DNA of 33,891 nt, from assembly GCA_002373205.1 (NCBI GenBank), contig DFJV01000068.1, positions 1-33,891 on the forward strand, read 5' to 3'. Every line of letters starts with the position of its first letter. Position 1 is the first letter of the stretch. Origin of the DNA: Treponema sp. UBA3662. Lineage in GTDB: Bacteria; Spirochaetota; Spirochaetia; Treponematales; Treponemataceae. Below, piece by piece: positions 25,620 to 33,676 of this stretch. The position numbers were made by a program, and so were the translations under genes. The notes beneath the pieces were generated by a model. It did no database searches. It saw only the letters and a program-made list of their open reading frames with translations, and was not told the origin of the DNA.

Positions 25620-26330
25620 GTGCACAAAGCAAATATTACAAAAGCTATTGCCAGGTTTATTGTCTTTGCGGTTATTTTTTTTGCGGGACTTCACTCTTAT
25701 GCGGCGACGGTTTACAAGAGCGGGGTTACGGCTTCTTATTATGCGGACAAATTTCATGGAAGGAAAACTTCCAGCGGGGAAGTATTCAACATGTACGGCT
25801 ACACGGCGGCCCACAAGACCCTGCCTTTTGGAACAATGCTCCGCGTTACTAACCTTGCAAACGGAAAATATGTTACGGTAAAGGTGAACGACAGGGGGCC
25901 TTTTGTTAAGGGGCGCGAGCTTGACGTTTCAAAGGCGGCGGCTGTAAAACTAGACATGATAAAGACAGGGACCGCAAAAGTAAGGATAGAAATTCTTGGA
26001 AAGGGCGAGGGCGGAAATGCAGGAACTTCCGGCAGCTCTGGCAGCACAGCAAACAAGCCCAAGGCTACTTCTACGGCAAATTCACAGGTTAAGCTTGAAA
26101 AGGGTGCCCTTTACGACATTCAGCTTGGGGCTTTTTCCAAGAAGGAGAATGCGGTGAATCTTGCGCAAAAGCTTTTACGCGCGGGATTTAAAAACGTAAG
26201 TTACCAAAAGACGCAGACTGCAACCAGGGTTTCTGTAACAAAAGTTCCGGCTGAAAAGGTAAGGCAGATGCAGGAAGAACTGAGGGCAAAGGGATTTACC
26301 CAGCAGGTTGTAAGAAAAAGGAAGAGCTAA
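25620..26330 (+). CDS. rlpA: RlpA-like septal lytic transglycosylase with SPOR domain
   Basis: A 236-residue exported protein: signal peptide (IARFIVFAVIFFAGLHSYA), a double-psi beta-barrel RlpA domain (about 32-125) with the family motifs ASYYADKFHGRKTSSGE, AAHKTLPFGTMLRVTN and VKVNDRGPFVKGRELDVS, whose Asp fits the catalytic residue, a Ser/Gly/Thr linker, and a C-terminal SPOR domain (about 160-236; YDIQLGAFSKKENAV). RlpA cleaves denuded glycan strands and SPOR binds them at division sites. Start is GTG 25620 with AAGGAG seven bases ahead. It is divergent from the B12 operon and convergent with the CBM48 gene; no clear promoter seen. Confidence 0.93.
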   Translation: MHKANITKAIARFIVFAVIFFAGLHSYAATVYKSGVTASYYADKFHGRKTSSGEVFNMYGYTAAHKTLPFGTMLRVTNLANGKYVTVKVNDRGPFVKGRELDVSKAAAVKLDMIKTGTAKVRIEILGKGEGGNAGTSGSSGSTANKPKATSTANSQVKLEKGALYDIQLGAFSKKENAVNLAQKLLRAGFKNVSYQKTQTATRVSVTKVPAEKVRQMQEELRAKGFTQQVVRKRKS

Positions 26331-26333
26331 GGA

Positions 26334-26423
26334 TTGCCGGGTCGTGGTTCGACCATGCTCACCAACCGTGGTTCGATTCGCTCACCAACCGTGGTTCGAC
26401 TGTGCTCACCAACCGCCCGGCAA
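26334..26423. repeat. three 24-bp tandem repeats inside an 8-bp inverted repeat
   Basis: TTGCCGGG (26334-26341) and CCCGGCAA (26416-26423) flank three units of CGTGGTTCGAC, five variable bases and CTCACCAAC at 26343-26366, 26367-26389 and 26390-26413. It lies between the convergent rlpA and CBM48 genes. GTGGTTCGAC recurs at 33867-33876, so the unit is dispersed. A further small hairpin CAATCTTAGCAGATTG follows at 26433-26448. Confidence 0.85.
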
Positions 26424-26454
26424 CGACAAATTGCAATCTTAGCAGATTGTAATT

Positions 26455-26763
26455 CTAGCAAATTACGACAGAATTGTCTGTGTGGGAGAAGGGGGCTGGA
26501 ATGTATTTGTCTGCAGCCCAGTCATTTTCCCAGTGCTTGCCGTCGAGCAAATAGCGGAACTGATATTCTTTTCCTGCGTCGAGTGCAAGAGTTACAGAGA
26601 AAGAGCCGTCCTTCTTTTTGGTAAGCGGAGTCTCCGTGCTGCTCCAGCTGTTAAAATCTCCGGCAATAGTTACATCACTAGCTCCGTGTGCAGCTTCCTG
26701 TGTTACAGTAAACGTAACCTTGCAAGTTTTCTTGTCTTTTGAATAAGTTTTCTTTAAGGCCAT
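26455..26763 (-). CDS. single-domain CBM48/AMPK-type glycogen-binding protein
   Basis: The 102-residue cytosolic protein is one early-set beta-sandwich domain like CBM48 of glycogen-branching enzymes and the AMPK beta subunit: VTIAGDFNSWSSTETPL, a LALDAGKEYQFRYLLDGKHW strand pair and NDWAADKYIPAPFSHTDNSV. The aromatic residues (Trp in FNSW, Trp in KHWENDW) suit alpha-glucan binding. No catalytic domain follows, so it may be a glycogen-targeting or regulatory subunit for an unknown partner; that is inference. The start has AGGAG seven bases upstream, and a strong promoter lies about 70 nt upstream. Convergent with rlpA. Confidence 0.88.
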   Translation of the reverse strand: MALKKTYSKDKKTCKVTFTVTQEAAHGASDVTIAGDFNSWSSTETPLTKKKDGSFSVTLALDAGKEYQFRYLLDGKHWENDWAADKYIPAPFSHTDNSVVIC

Positions 26764-26831
26764 GTTTTTGCTCCTCTTTATATTCAGTCACTGACAGAGA
26801 ACCATCAGCTATATTTTGAACTTACAAATTC

Positions 26832-26860
26832 ATTATAACAGATAAATTTTATTTCGTCAT
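26832..26860 (-). promoter_or_regulatory. promoter of the CBM48 gene
   Basis: A consensus -10 TATAAT (26832-26837) and -35 ATGACG (26855-26860) are spaced by 17 nt, about 70 nt upstream of the ATG at 26763. The flanking DNA is very A/T-rich. Confidence 0.6.
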
Positions 26861-26951
26861 TAAAAATTTAAAAAAATCAACCTTTTTACAAAAAAAAATC
26901 AACTTTTTTTTCTTGATTTAATACAATTTTCAACATTATCAACAATAAATC

Positions 26952-27186
26952 CAAGGGCGAGCCCTTGAACCCCGAATTTGGAGGGGGAAAACCAGCTCAA
27001 AGTCCGAACTGTGCCCGCGCAGGTGCAAAGCACTGCTTTTTCCCCCTCCAAACCACCTTCGACGATACGCACTTGCTACCGTCTCATCCCTGGGCACGGC
27101 TTAGGCATGTTGCGATACGTTGAGCAACATGGCCCCTAAGAACCCCTATTTTTTTTACACTTTTTTCGCCCCAAGGGGTGTTTTTT
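26952..27186 (+). ncRNA. candidate structured RNA or hairpin-rich element
   Basis: This gene-free stretch holds, in order, CAAGGGCGAGCCCTTG (26952-26967), a 15-bp perfect inverted repeat TTTGGAGGGGGAAAA/TTTTCCCCCTCCAAA (26977-26991 with 27038-27052), and a hairpin 27100-27140 with CTTAGG/CCTAAG and CATGTTGC/GCAACATG arms, then an intrinsic terminator on the plus strand. No promoter was identified and no known RNA family recognised. It may instead be a repeat element. The A/T-rich part upstream (26861-26950) shows nothing further beyond a short AAATCAA/TTGATTT pair. Confidence 0.35.
27167..27186 (+). terminator. rho-independent terminator candidate
   Basis: CGCCCCAAGGGGTG (27167-27180) forms a short G/C stem followed by six T residues on the plus strand. 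No plus-strand coding gene ends nearby, which is why a noncoding transcript is considered upstream. Confidence 0.5.
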
Positions 27187-27192
27187 CCCGGA

Positions 27193-27337
27193 GCAGCCTA
27201 CGCGGGATTGGAGGGGCGCGGAACGCGTTGCGAAGCAATGGAGGCGAGGCCGGAACCCCGGAAAGCCCGTGGCGCAGAGGCATGCCAGTCGGAATTTAGC
27301 CAAGGAATGGATGGTAGAGCATGCAGGAGTTCGTCCT
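27193..27337 (+). repeat. dispersed intergenic repeat, copy A
   Basis: Plus-strand copy of the four-copy element and the closest match to copy B. It starts AGCCTACGCGGGATTGGAG, has hairpins CGCG-GAA-CGCG (27217-27227) and TTGC-GAA-GCAA (27228-27238), the core GGCGCAGAGGCATGCC (27271-27286), TTAGCCAAGGAAT, TGGTAGAGCATGCAGG and GTTCGTCC. Its end overlaps the stop codon of the activase gene on the opposite strand. Confidence 0.85.
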
Positions 27338-30300
27338 AAAAAGCTCCGGCCGAAGAAGAATTTTTTGCATTCATTATGAGCATTTGCAGGCGGTTTTCTA
27401 TGTTTGCAAAGGAAACGTCCGGATCGTAGTCCAGGGGAAGAATCTGCACGTCCGGGTAGAGTTCCTTGAGCCTCTTGGTAATTCCGCGGCCTACGATGTG
27501 GTTTGGAAGGCAGCCAAAGGGCTGGAGAATGATGAAATTCTTGCAACCGCGGCTTGCATGGTGGAGGATTTCTCCAGGTATGAGGACTCCCTCTCCAGCA
27601 TCGAAAGTATGGTAGATGAGGGGATCGCTGCCCTTTACCAGTTCCGTGAGCTTTGTAGGCGGTTCAAAAAGCGGGTGGCGGCAGGCAATTTCGTTTGCCC
27701 ACACGTGGGTAAAATTAAAGGCTTCGTTTATTGTGCGCGCCATTGCCTTTTTTGCCAGTGGGCGGTGCAGGCGGTTTTCGCGGATTTGTGTGTCCTGGGC
27801 AAAGTAGGTCTTTTGCATTACGTCGGACATTTTTGCTTCTATTATCTCAAAGCCGTTTTCTTCCAGGTAAAGCTCAATGTCGTGGTTTGCGCCGGGGTGG
27901 AAATTCAAGAGGTATTCGCCAACGATAAGAACCGTGGGCTTTAGGTGCGAGCGGTCGTATTTTACGCCCTTCATCACTTCTATTGCCTTTGCAAAAGCCC
28001 TTCTTTCTGCAATAAAGCCTTCCTTGATTCCTTCTACCAGAAGATCCATGCTTTTTTCAAAGGCGGCATCTGCACTTCCCTTTTCAAGTTCGTAGGGGCG
28101 CATCTTGCGAAGCAGTTCTTCCAGCGCGTCTATCATTGGGAAAGCGATTGCAAGTTTTAGTGAAGTTGCAAGGTTCATCTTAAAGCCGGGGTGCAGGTTG
28201 TGGTAGTCGCGGTCGTTGTTTGTGACTATGGGGACATAAGAATAGCCTGCGTCGTCCAGAGCCTTTCTTAGCAGGGCACCGTAGTGGGTAAGGCGGCAGT
28301 CGCCAATGTCTTTTCCTGTAGCAATTGCAACGCTGTGCGGGTCGTACAAACCGCTTTCCAGTGCAGCCAAGGCTTCTCCAATTACAATCTGTGCGGGGAA
28401 GCAGATGTCGTTGTGAACGTATTTTTTGCCAAGCCTGATTGCGTCTTCGCGGCCAACATCCAGTGGCAGGGCCTTTAGCTTTTGGGTTGCAAGGGAAGCT
28501 GCCATGATTCTTGCAAAAGCGTGGGATGTGTTTGGCACAAGGACGATTTTTTCATGGACATCTTTTTTGTTGAACTTGACCTTGTAGGGGTCTGGCAGGT
28601 CGCGGGCATTTAGTTTTGCTCCGGAGGAATACTTCATGGAAAGTGTTTCCACAAAAGAGCGGACGCGGATTCTTAACGGGCCCTGAACGTCGCTTTCGTC
28701 CATCTTTAAAACAAGCGGTGACTTGCCGGAGATTTCCTTCATCATCCTGATTATTTCATCGCTAAGGTAGGCGTCGTGTCCGCAACCAAAGCTTACAAAC
28801 TGAACGTATTCAAGGTGCGGATGTTCTGCCGCAATTATGGATGTTGCCAAAAGCCTTGCGTGGTAGTTGTTCACCACATCCAGACGGCTATGGCTTAAGT
28901 CTACCTGTGCTATTCCCGGAACAGAGTCAACTGTGAGCACGGGGATTCCTGAGTCTGCAAAAAGTTCTGGAAGGCCGTGGTTTACGAGCGGGTCGTTCTG
29001 GTAGGGGCGGGATGCAAGAACAATTGCGTACTTGCCGGAAGCCTGAACGTCATCAATAACCTGCTGGGCGGCACTTTCCAAATCCGAGTGGAATTCCTTC
29101 ATTGCAGAGTCAGCGGCTTTTATTGCAGCGTCAACTTCTTTCTTGGGAATTCCGAACTGCTTTTGCATGTAGGATTCAAGCTGGCTTTCTTTGTCTTTGT
29201 CCGTGTACCAGAAGAAAAGCGGTGTGTCGTAGGGTATGCCAAAACGCTTTTCCGGGTTGTCTGAATTTCTTATTACCCAGGAATAGCCCTTTACGATTGC
29301 ACACATGTACTCGCTTGTTTCTTCCGTGTTCTGGGACTTAAAGGTGGAAATTACAGGCATAAAGATGCGGTCAACTTTTTTTGCGGCAAGATTGCGCAAG
29401 TGTCCGTGAACAAGTTTTGCGGGGAAGCAGACCGTGTCGGAAACAACGGATGAAAGCCCGTCTTCAAACATTTTTCTGGTACTAAGGTCCGACATCTTTA
29501 CATCAAAGCCCAAAGACCTAAAGAATGTGTTCCAGAAAGGCATTAGTTCCCAGAAAGAAAGAACCCTTGGAAGGCCTATGGTAATGCCCCTGTCCTTAAC
29601 ACCCTGCACAATTTCGTATTCCTTGAACAAAAGCTCCTGGCGGTACTTAAAAAGGTTTGCCGCTTTTCTTAGGTTGCCCTCCCTTATCTTTTCGCGGACC
29701 AAAGGATCTCCCGGCATTCCCAGTATTTCTCCGCGCTCGCAGCGGTTGTTGGTAATCCAAGATGCGCCGTTTGAAAATTTTACGATTGTGCGCTTGCAGT
29801 GGTTCTGGCAGAAGGGGCAGACAACGTTTGACTGCTGGCTGTAGGTAAATGAATCAAGGTTTTCAAGCCCAATAAAAGAACGCTCTGTTTTTCCCGCCTG
29901 CATCTTTTCTTTTGTAAGCAGGGCAACTCCGATTGCGCCCATAATTCCAGGGTAGGGAGCGCGGACCACAGTGCGGCCTATATACTGTTCCATGGCGCGC
30001 AAAACTGCATCGTTTTGGAAAGTTCCTCCCTGAACAACAATCTTTTTTCCCAGGGAATCAAGGTTCCTCATGCGGATTACTTTTGTAAAGACATTTTCTA
30101 TGATAGAACGGCAAAGCCCAGCCATAATGTCCTGTCCAGATTTTCCGTTGCGCTGTTCAGTTACAATGCTGCTGGTCATAAAAACGGTGCAGCGGCTTCC
30201 GAGCACGGCAGGATTCTGTGAGCTGAATGCAGCCTCCGCTATGTCCTTTACCTCTATGCCAAGAGAGTCAGCAAAATTCTGTAGGAATGAACCGCAGCCA

Positions 30301-31697
30301 GATGAACATGCCTCGTTTACGATGATGTTTGTTATTACGCCGCCAGAAAGCCAGATGGCCTTCATGTCCTGACCGCCAATGTCCAAAAGAAAGTCCACGT
30401 CTCCAACATAATGGCTTGCAGCCTTTGCATGGGCAACAGTTTCCACGGTATGGTATTCGGTGTTAAAAGCCTTGCTGAACAAAAGCTCTCCGTAACCGGT
30501 AGTTCCCACGCCAAGAATTTCAAGCTTTACCCCCTCTGCCTTGTAGCGGTCACGCATCTTGATAAGCGCATCCTTTGCAATAACAAGCGGGTCTCCTTCG
30601 TTGCCTGAATAAAAATAGTCAAGGATTTGATTGTCTTCGTCCAGCAGCACGAATTTTGTTGTCGTGGAGCCGGAGTCAATTCCAAGATAGACACGGATTG
30701 TTTCTCCGCGGGCAAACTTGTAAACCTTGGGGCGCTTCCTCTTGTGGCGGTCAAAAAATTCCTGCTTTTCTTCTTCTGAATAAAAATAAAGCCGACCGGA
30801 AGAAGAAACCTCTTCTTTTTTTGTGCAGTCTTCCTCCAGAAATTCTATGATTTGGGGAATTGTACGCTCCATCACAAAATCTGGGAAAAGCTCATTAAGC
30901 GAAAGTGCCGCCCCCTTTGCAATCATAACCTCCGGGTGGGCAGGATTAAGAATGTCCTTTGCTTCCAGATTCAAGCGCTCTGCAAAAACCTTTATAAGCA
31001 CAGGATTGAATGTTAAAGGGCCGCCTTCAAAAACAACGGGACTTTTTATGTCCAAGCCTTGGGCAAGACCGCCAATCGTCTGCTTTGCAATTGCATGGAA
31101 AGAACTTAGCGCAAGGTCTGCCTTGGAAATGCCCTGGTTCAAAAGGGGCTGAATGTCCGTCTTTGCATAGACACCGCAACGGCCGGAAATGTCGTAAACG
31201 CAAGAACCCTTTTCCGCAAGCGAATTTATTTCCTGAACCGAAACCTTTAATATAGAAGCAACTTCATCAATAAAAGCACCCGTTCCACCGGCGCAGCTTC
31301 CGTTCATGCGCATGTCGTTCACTTTTAGGTGGCCGTCTTCCCTGCCAAAGAAAATCATCTTGGCATCCTGACCGCCAAGCTCTATGGCAGTCCCAACATC
31401 CTCATAGTCAAAGCGGAGGGCAATTGAATTTGCAACCACTTCCTGAACAAAGGGCAGCCCCAGTTTTTCCGCAATAGGCTTTGAACCGGAGCCTGTCATT
31501 GCAAGGCGAAATTCCTGACCCGGAAATTTTTGCGAAAATTCCTTTAGTGCATTGAGGACACTTTTTAGCTGGGAGGCATGGTGGCGGCGGTAGTCGGAAT
31601 AGACGGTCTCTTTTGTTTCTGCATCAAGTACAACTATTTTTGTAGTGGTAGAACCAACATCTATTCCTGCAATAAGTTTTTTGTTGCCAACTGCCAT
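27336..31697 (-). CDS. giant acyl-CoA dehydratase activase / HgdB-like fusion protein
   Basis: The 1453-residue protein joins two BadF/BadG/BcrA/BcrD-type ASKHA ATPase domains (GIDVGSTTTKIVVLD near residue 11 with GGQDAK, SCAGGTGAF; GIDSGSTTTKFVLLD near 340 with GGQDMKAIW, NEACSSGCGSFL) to a DUF2229-type CoA-enzyme-activase region beginning near CPFCQNHC, and further regions resembling the 2-hydroxyacyl-CoA dehydratase component (PLDYDPDVSFANIENR near the end). Activases of this class use ATP to push an electron from a [4Fe-4S] cluster bound by Cys pairs into the dehydratase. Such giant forms are common in anaerobes; substrate unknown. Start is ATG 31697 with GGAG eight bases upstream. The stop lies inside repeat copy A. 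Confidence 0.88.
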   Translation of the reverse strand: MAVGNKKLIAGIDVGSTTTKIVVLDAETKETVYSDYRRHHASQLKSVLNALKEFSQKFPGQEFRLAMTGSGSKPIAEKLGLPFVQEVVANSIALRFDYEDVGTAIELGGQDAKMIFFGREDGHLKVNDMRMNGSCAGGTGAFIDEVASILKVSVQEINSLAEKGSCVYDISGRCGVYAKTDIQPLLNQGISKADLALSSFHAIAKQTIGGLAQGLDIKSPVVFEGGPLTFNPVLIKVFAERLNLEAKDILNPAHPEVMIAKGAALSLNELFPDFVMERTIPQIIEFLEEDCTKKEEVSSSGRLYFYSEEEKQEFFDRHKRKRPKVYKFARGETIRVYLGIDSGSTTTKFVLLDEDNQILDYFYSGNEGDPLVIAKDALIKMRDRYKAEGVKLEILGVGTTGYGELLFSKAFNTEYHTVETVAHAKAASHYVGDVDFLLDIGGQDMKAIWLSGGVITNIIVNEACSSGCGSFLQNFADSLGIEVKDIAEAAFSSQNPAVLGSRCTVFMTSSIVTEQRNGKSGQDIMAGLCRSIIENVFTKVIRMRNLDSLGKKIVVQGGTFQNDAVLRAMEQYIGRTVVRAPYPGIMGAIGVALLTKEKMQAGKTERSFIGLENLDSFTYSQQSNVVCPFCQNHCKRTIVKFSNGASWITNNRCERGEILGMPGDPLVREKIREGNLRKAANLFKYRQELLFKEYEIVQGVKDRGITIGLPRVLSFWELMPFWNTFFRSLGFDVKMSDLSTRKMFEDGLSSVVSDTVCFPAKLVHGHLRNLAAKKVDRIFMPVISTFKSQNTEETSEYMCAIVKGYSWVIRNSDNPEKRFGIPYDTPLFFWYTDKDKESQLESYMQKQFGIPKKEVDAAIKAADSAMKEFHSDLESAAQQVIDDVQASGKYAIVLASRPYQNDPLVNHGLPELFADSGIPVLTVDSVPGIAQVDLSHSRLDVVNNYHARLLATSIIAAEHPHLEYVQFVSFGCGHDAYLSDEIIRMMKEISGKSPLVLKMDESDVQGPLRIRVRSFVETLSMKYSSGAKLNARDLPDPYKVKFNKKDVHEKIVLVPNTSHAFARIMAASLATQKLKALPLDVGREDAIRLGKKYVHNDICFPAQIVIGEALAALESGLYDPHSVAIATGKDIGDCRLTHYGALLRKALDDAGYSYVPIVTNNDRDYHNLHPGFKMNLATSLKLAIAFPMIDALEELLRKMRPYELEKGSADAAFEKSMDLLVEGIKEGFIAERRAFAKAIEVMKGVKYDRSHLKPTVLIVGEYLLNFHPGANHDIELYLEENGFEIIEAKMSDVMQKTYFAQDTQIRENRLHRPLAKKAMARTINEAFNFTHVWANEIACRHPLFEPPTKLTELVKGSDPLIYHTFDAGEGVLIPGEILHHASRGCKNFIILQPFGCLPNHIVGRGITKRLKELYPDVQILPLDYDPDVSFANIENRLQMLIMNAKNSSSAGAF

Positions 31698-31760
31698 TCC
31701 ACGCACTCCATTCTGCTATTTGATGTGTGCTTCATTTTATTCAAAAAACTAAGAATTTGC

Positions 31761-31788
31761 AATATAAGGGTTTTGTTATGTAAGCCAA
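31761..31788 (-). promoter_or_regulatory. candidate promoter of the activase gene
   Basis: TTGGCT (-35, 31783-31788) and TATATT (-10, 31761-31766) are separated by 16 nt and lie about 65 nt upstream of the ATG at 31697. Confidence 0.45.
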
Positions 31789-31793
31789 CCCGA

Positions 31794-31961
31794 AAATCAA
31801 TTTTGTGTGCAGCGGAAGGGAAATCCGGCTGAAAATCCGCATTGGAGCGGAACGTACCCGGCAGCGTAGCTTCAAGCCGCAAAGCGAGTTTAATTTCCTA
31901 TTCCGCGACACAGCGGGTTTCTCAGACGGATTTGCCTGGGAGCGGAACACAAAATTGATTT
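31794..31961. repeat. 168-bp nested palindrome upstream of the activase gene
   Basis: Terminal arms AAATCAATTTTGTGT (31794-31808) and ACACAAAATTGATTT (31947-31961) are perfect 15-bp inverted repeats. Inside, AAATCCGGCTGAAAATCCGC (31821-31840) pairs imperfectly with 31913-31933, GCGGAA (31847-31852) with TTCCGC (31901-31906), and GCTTCAAGC forms a central hairpin. No protein is encoded. Together with copy B it fills the 450-bp spacer between the activase and ankyrin genes. Confidence 0.8.
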
Positions 31962-31982
31962 CTGGGAATGTCTTTTTTTGGG

Positions 31983-32122
31983 ACGGTGCTTTTTTCCGCT
32001 CTACCATTCATTCCTTGGCTAATTCGGCTGGCATGCCTCTGCGCCACGGGCTTTTCGGGGTTCCGGCTTTCGCCTCCATTCGCTTGCGCGAACGGCTTCG
32101 CCGCCCCTCCAATCCCGCGTAG
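31983..32122 (-). repeat. dispersed intergenic repeat, copy B
   Basis: Minus-strand copy of the four-copy element, close to copy A. Read on the minus strand it has CCTACGCGGGATTGGAGGGG, hairpins CGGC-GAA-GCCG (32093-32103) and TTCGC-GCAA-GCGAA (32079-32092), the core GGCGCAGAGGCATGCC, TTAGCCAAGGAATGAA and TGGTAGAGC. It lies just downstream of the ankyrin gene's stop codon. Confidence 0.85.
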
Positions 32123-32148
32123 GTTGCTTTGTTTTTTTTACCGCTTTA

Positions 32149-33597
32149 CTACAGAATCTTTTCTCCGTCAAAGCTGATGTCGAGCTCGATTTTAAAATCT
32201 TCGGGATCCATGTAGAGCATGTCATTAAGCGTATAAGTGTAGGTATCTACAAAAAGGACATGGATGTAGTAAGGGATTTTTATGTGTTCAAATTCGGGGC
32301 GGTCAAAGAGTTCTATATCCCAGTTGGTGTTACGGTACAATTGGTCTTCCCTGCTTCCCATTCCCTCCCCGCTTGCGTACACACTGGGCATTATGCTCCA
32401 CTTAGTTTCGCTATAAAGGCGGTACAGCATTTTTTTATCGGCAGAGGGAAGAGGCTTCTTCCAGTTTTCATAGGACATGCTGGCTGTTATAGAAAATTCA
32501 TTCTTGATTCTGTTATTGGGGATTGAATCGCTTTGCAAGAACTTCATTGCCTTTTCAACGGCATCGTACATCTGGTTAAGCCTTCTGTCTATTGCCTGAA
32601 TCTTGGAAGCTATTTTCTGAATATTCTCGGGAGTCCATTCAAAATGACTTTTCATCCAATGAAGGCTGACAATCTCTTCGTCGCTGTCTTCATAAGGGTC
32701 TGGTTCATATCTAGGTCCTTCTGCCTTAAGCTTTGCGGTGCCTTTGTTGGCTCCAGCTTTTATTAGGACTTTCATGTTCTTTTTATTCTTATACCAATAA
32801 GCCATTCCAAGAGGGGTACGGCCAAAGCGCAGGTCTTTTTCTTCTATATAATCGTGGGGAACAAGGGATAAAAGTCGTTCAAGAATACAGGAATGTGGAT
32901 TCATTGCGGCCAGATGAAGAATACTCTGTCCGCAGCAGTCATGCTCTGTTAACGAACAGCCTTTTTCTGCAAGGTAGCAAAAGACCTCAGGATCTTTCTG
33001 CCGGAGAGCTGCATTCATGACGGGAAATTTATTGTTCTTGTCCATTGACTTATAATCCGCCCCCAAGTCTACGAGTTTTTGAACAATTCCAAGCGGAGAC
33101 GAACGGACTGCAAATTGGAAAAGCTTGGTAAGCACATCTTCTGAAAACTTGCCGCTTTCTAGCATGGGAATGACAAAAGTGCAAGGCTTATCCAAGGTGA
33201 TTGCAATTTTTACAAGCTGCCATTCAGAAAAATAAGTGTCGCGCAGATTTTTGTCGGAACTGGTTAGGGCTTCAGAAAAAAGCAGGAATTCGTAGACCTG
33301 AGGAGACAGGATTTTTTTGTTTCTACTCTTTATTAGCCTTCTTTTTGCCTTACTTTCCAGGGAAGGCCAATAAATCAATCCTGTGCTGCCAACATCTTCC
33401 AGAATCTTGTTGACTTCCCTTCTGTGTTCTGCGTAGCCATCCCTTTCTACAGCCTTATAAAATTCCGTCCAGTCACAGCCAGTACCAATATCTTCCATCG
33501 CTGGCTCATCATTGCAAAAACTTAGATAGGCGTAAAGAACCGCTTTCTGCACATCTGTAATACTCTGCCAAATTTTTTGGATTTTCTTTTCTCTCAT
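32149..33597 (-). CDS. ankyrin-repeat protein, function unknown
   Basis: From ATG 33597 (GGGGGTC a few bases upstream) the protein has 482 residues and no signal peptide. The middle (about 150-290) holds four or so ankyrin repeats: LFQFAVRSSPLGIVQKLVDL, FPVMNAALRQKDPEVFCYL, QSILHLAAMNPHSCILERLL and RTPLGMAYWYKNKKNMKVLI followed by KAGANKG. The N-terminal 150 residues and the C-terminal 190 residues are not recognised; the latter is acidic and aromatic. Ankyrin arrays mediate protein binding; the partner is unknown and no neighbour hints at one. An upstream in-frame start at 33633 is less likely. Confidence 0.85.
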   Translation of the reverse strand: MREKKIQKIWQSITDVQKAVLYAYLSFCNDEPAMEDIGTGCDWTEFYKAVERDGYAEHRREVNKILEDVGSTGLIYWPSLESKAKRRLIKSRNKKILSPQVYEFLLFSEALTSSDKNLRDTYFSEWQLVKIAITLDKPCTFVIPMLESGKFSEDVLTKLFQFAVRSSPLGIVQKLVDLGADYKSMDKNNKFPVMNAALRQKDPEVFCYLAEKGCSLTEHDCCGQSILHLAAMNPHSCILERLLSLVPHDYIEEKDLRFGRTPLGMAYWYKNKKNMKVLIKAGANKGTAKLKAEGPRYEPDPYEDSDEEIVSLHWMKSHFEWTPENIQKIASKIQAIDRRLNQMYDAVEKAMKFLQSDSIPNNRIKNEFSITASMSYENWKKPLPSADKKMLYRLYSETKWSIMPSVYASGEGMGSREDQLYRNTNWDIELFDRPEFEHIKIPYYIHVLFVDTYTYTLNDMLYMDPEDFKIELDISFDGEKIL

Positions 33598-33676
33598 AAA
33601 GACCCCCTTAGTACTTTGCGTAGCAATTTGCAAGATTGGAGTATATCATAAAAGATTTGTCTATCATCTTATGACA

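Noticed and set aside
26343..26413. CRISPR-like array
   Set aside because: Only three units, directly adjoining with no spacers, and no cas genes.
27193..27337. Terminator role for repeat copy A downstream of the activase gene
   Set aside because: On the minus strand no stem followed by a T-run is visible after the stop codon.
27136..27546. 136-residue minus-strand open frame
   Set aside because: It overlaps the end of the activase gene in another frame and then runs through repeat copy A.
31661..32007. Short minus-strand open frames upstream of the activase gene
   Set aside because: They cross the nested palindrome and repeat copy B; composition follows the inverted repeats rather than coding.
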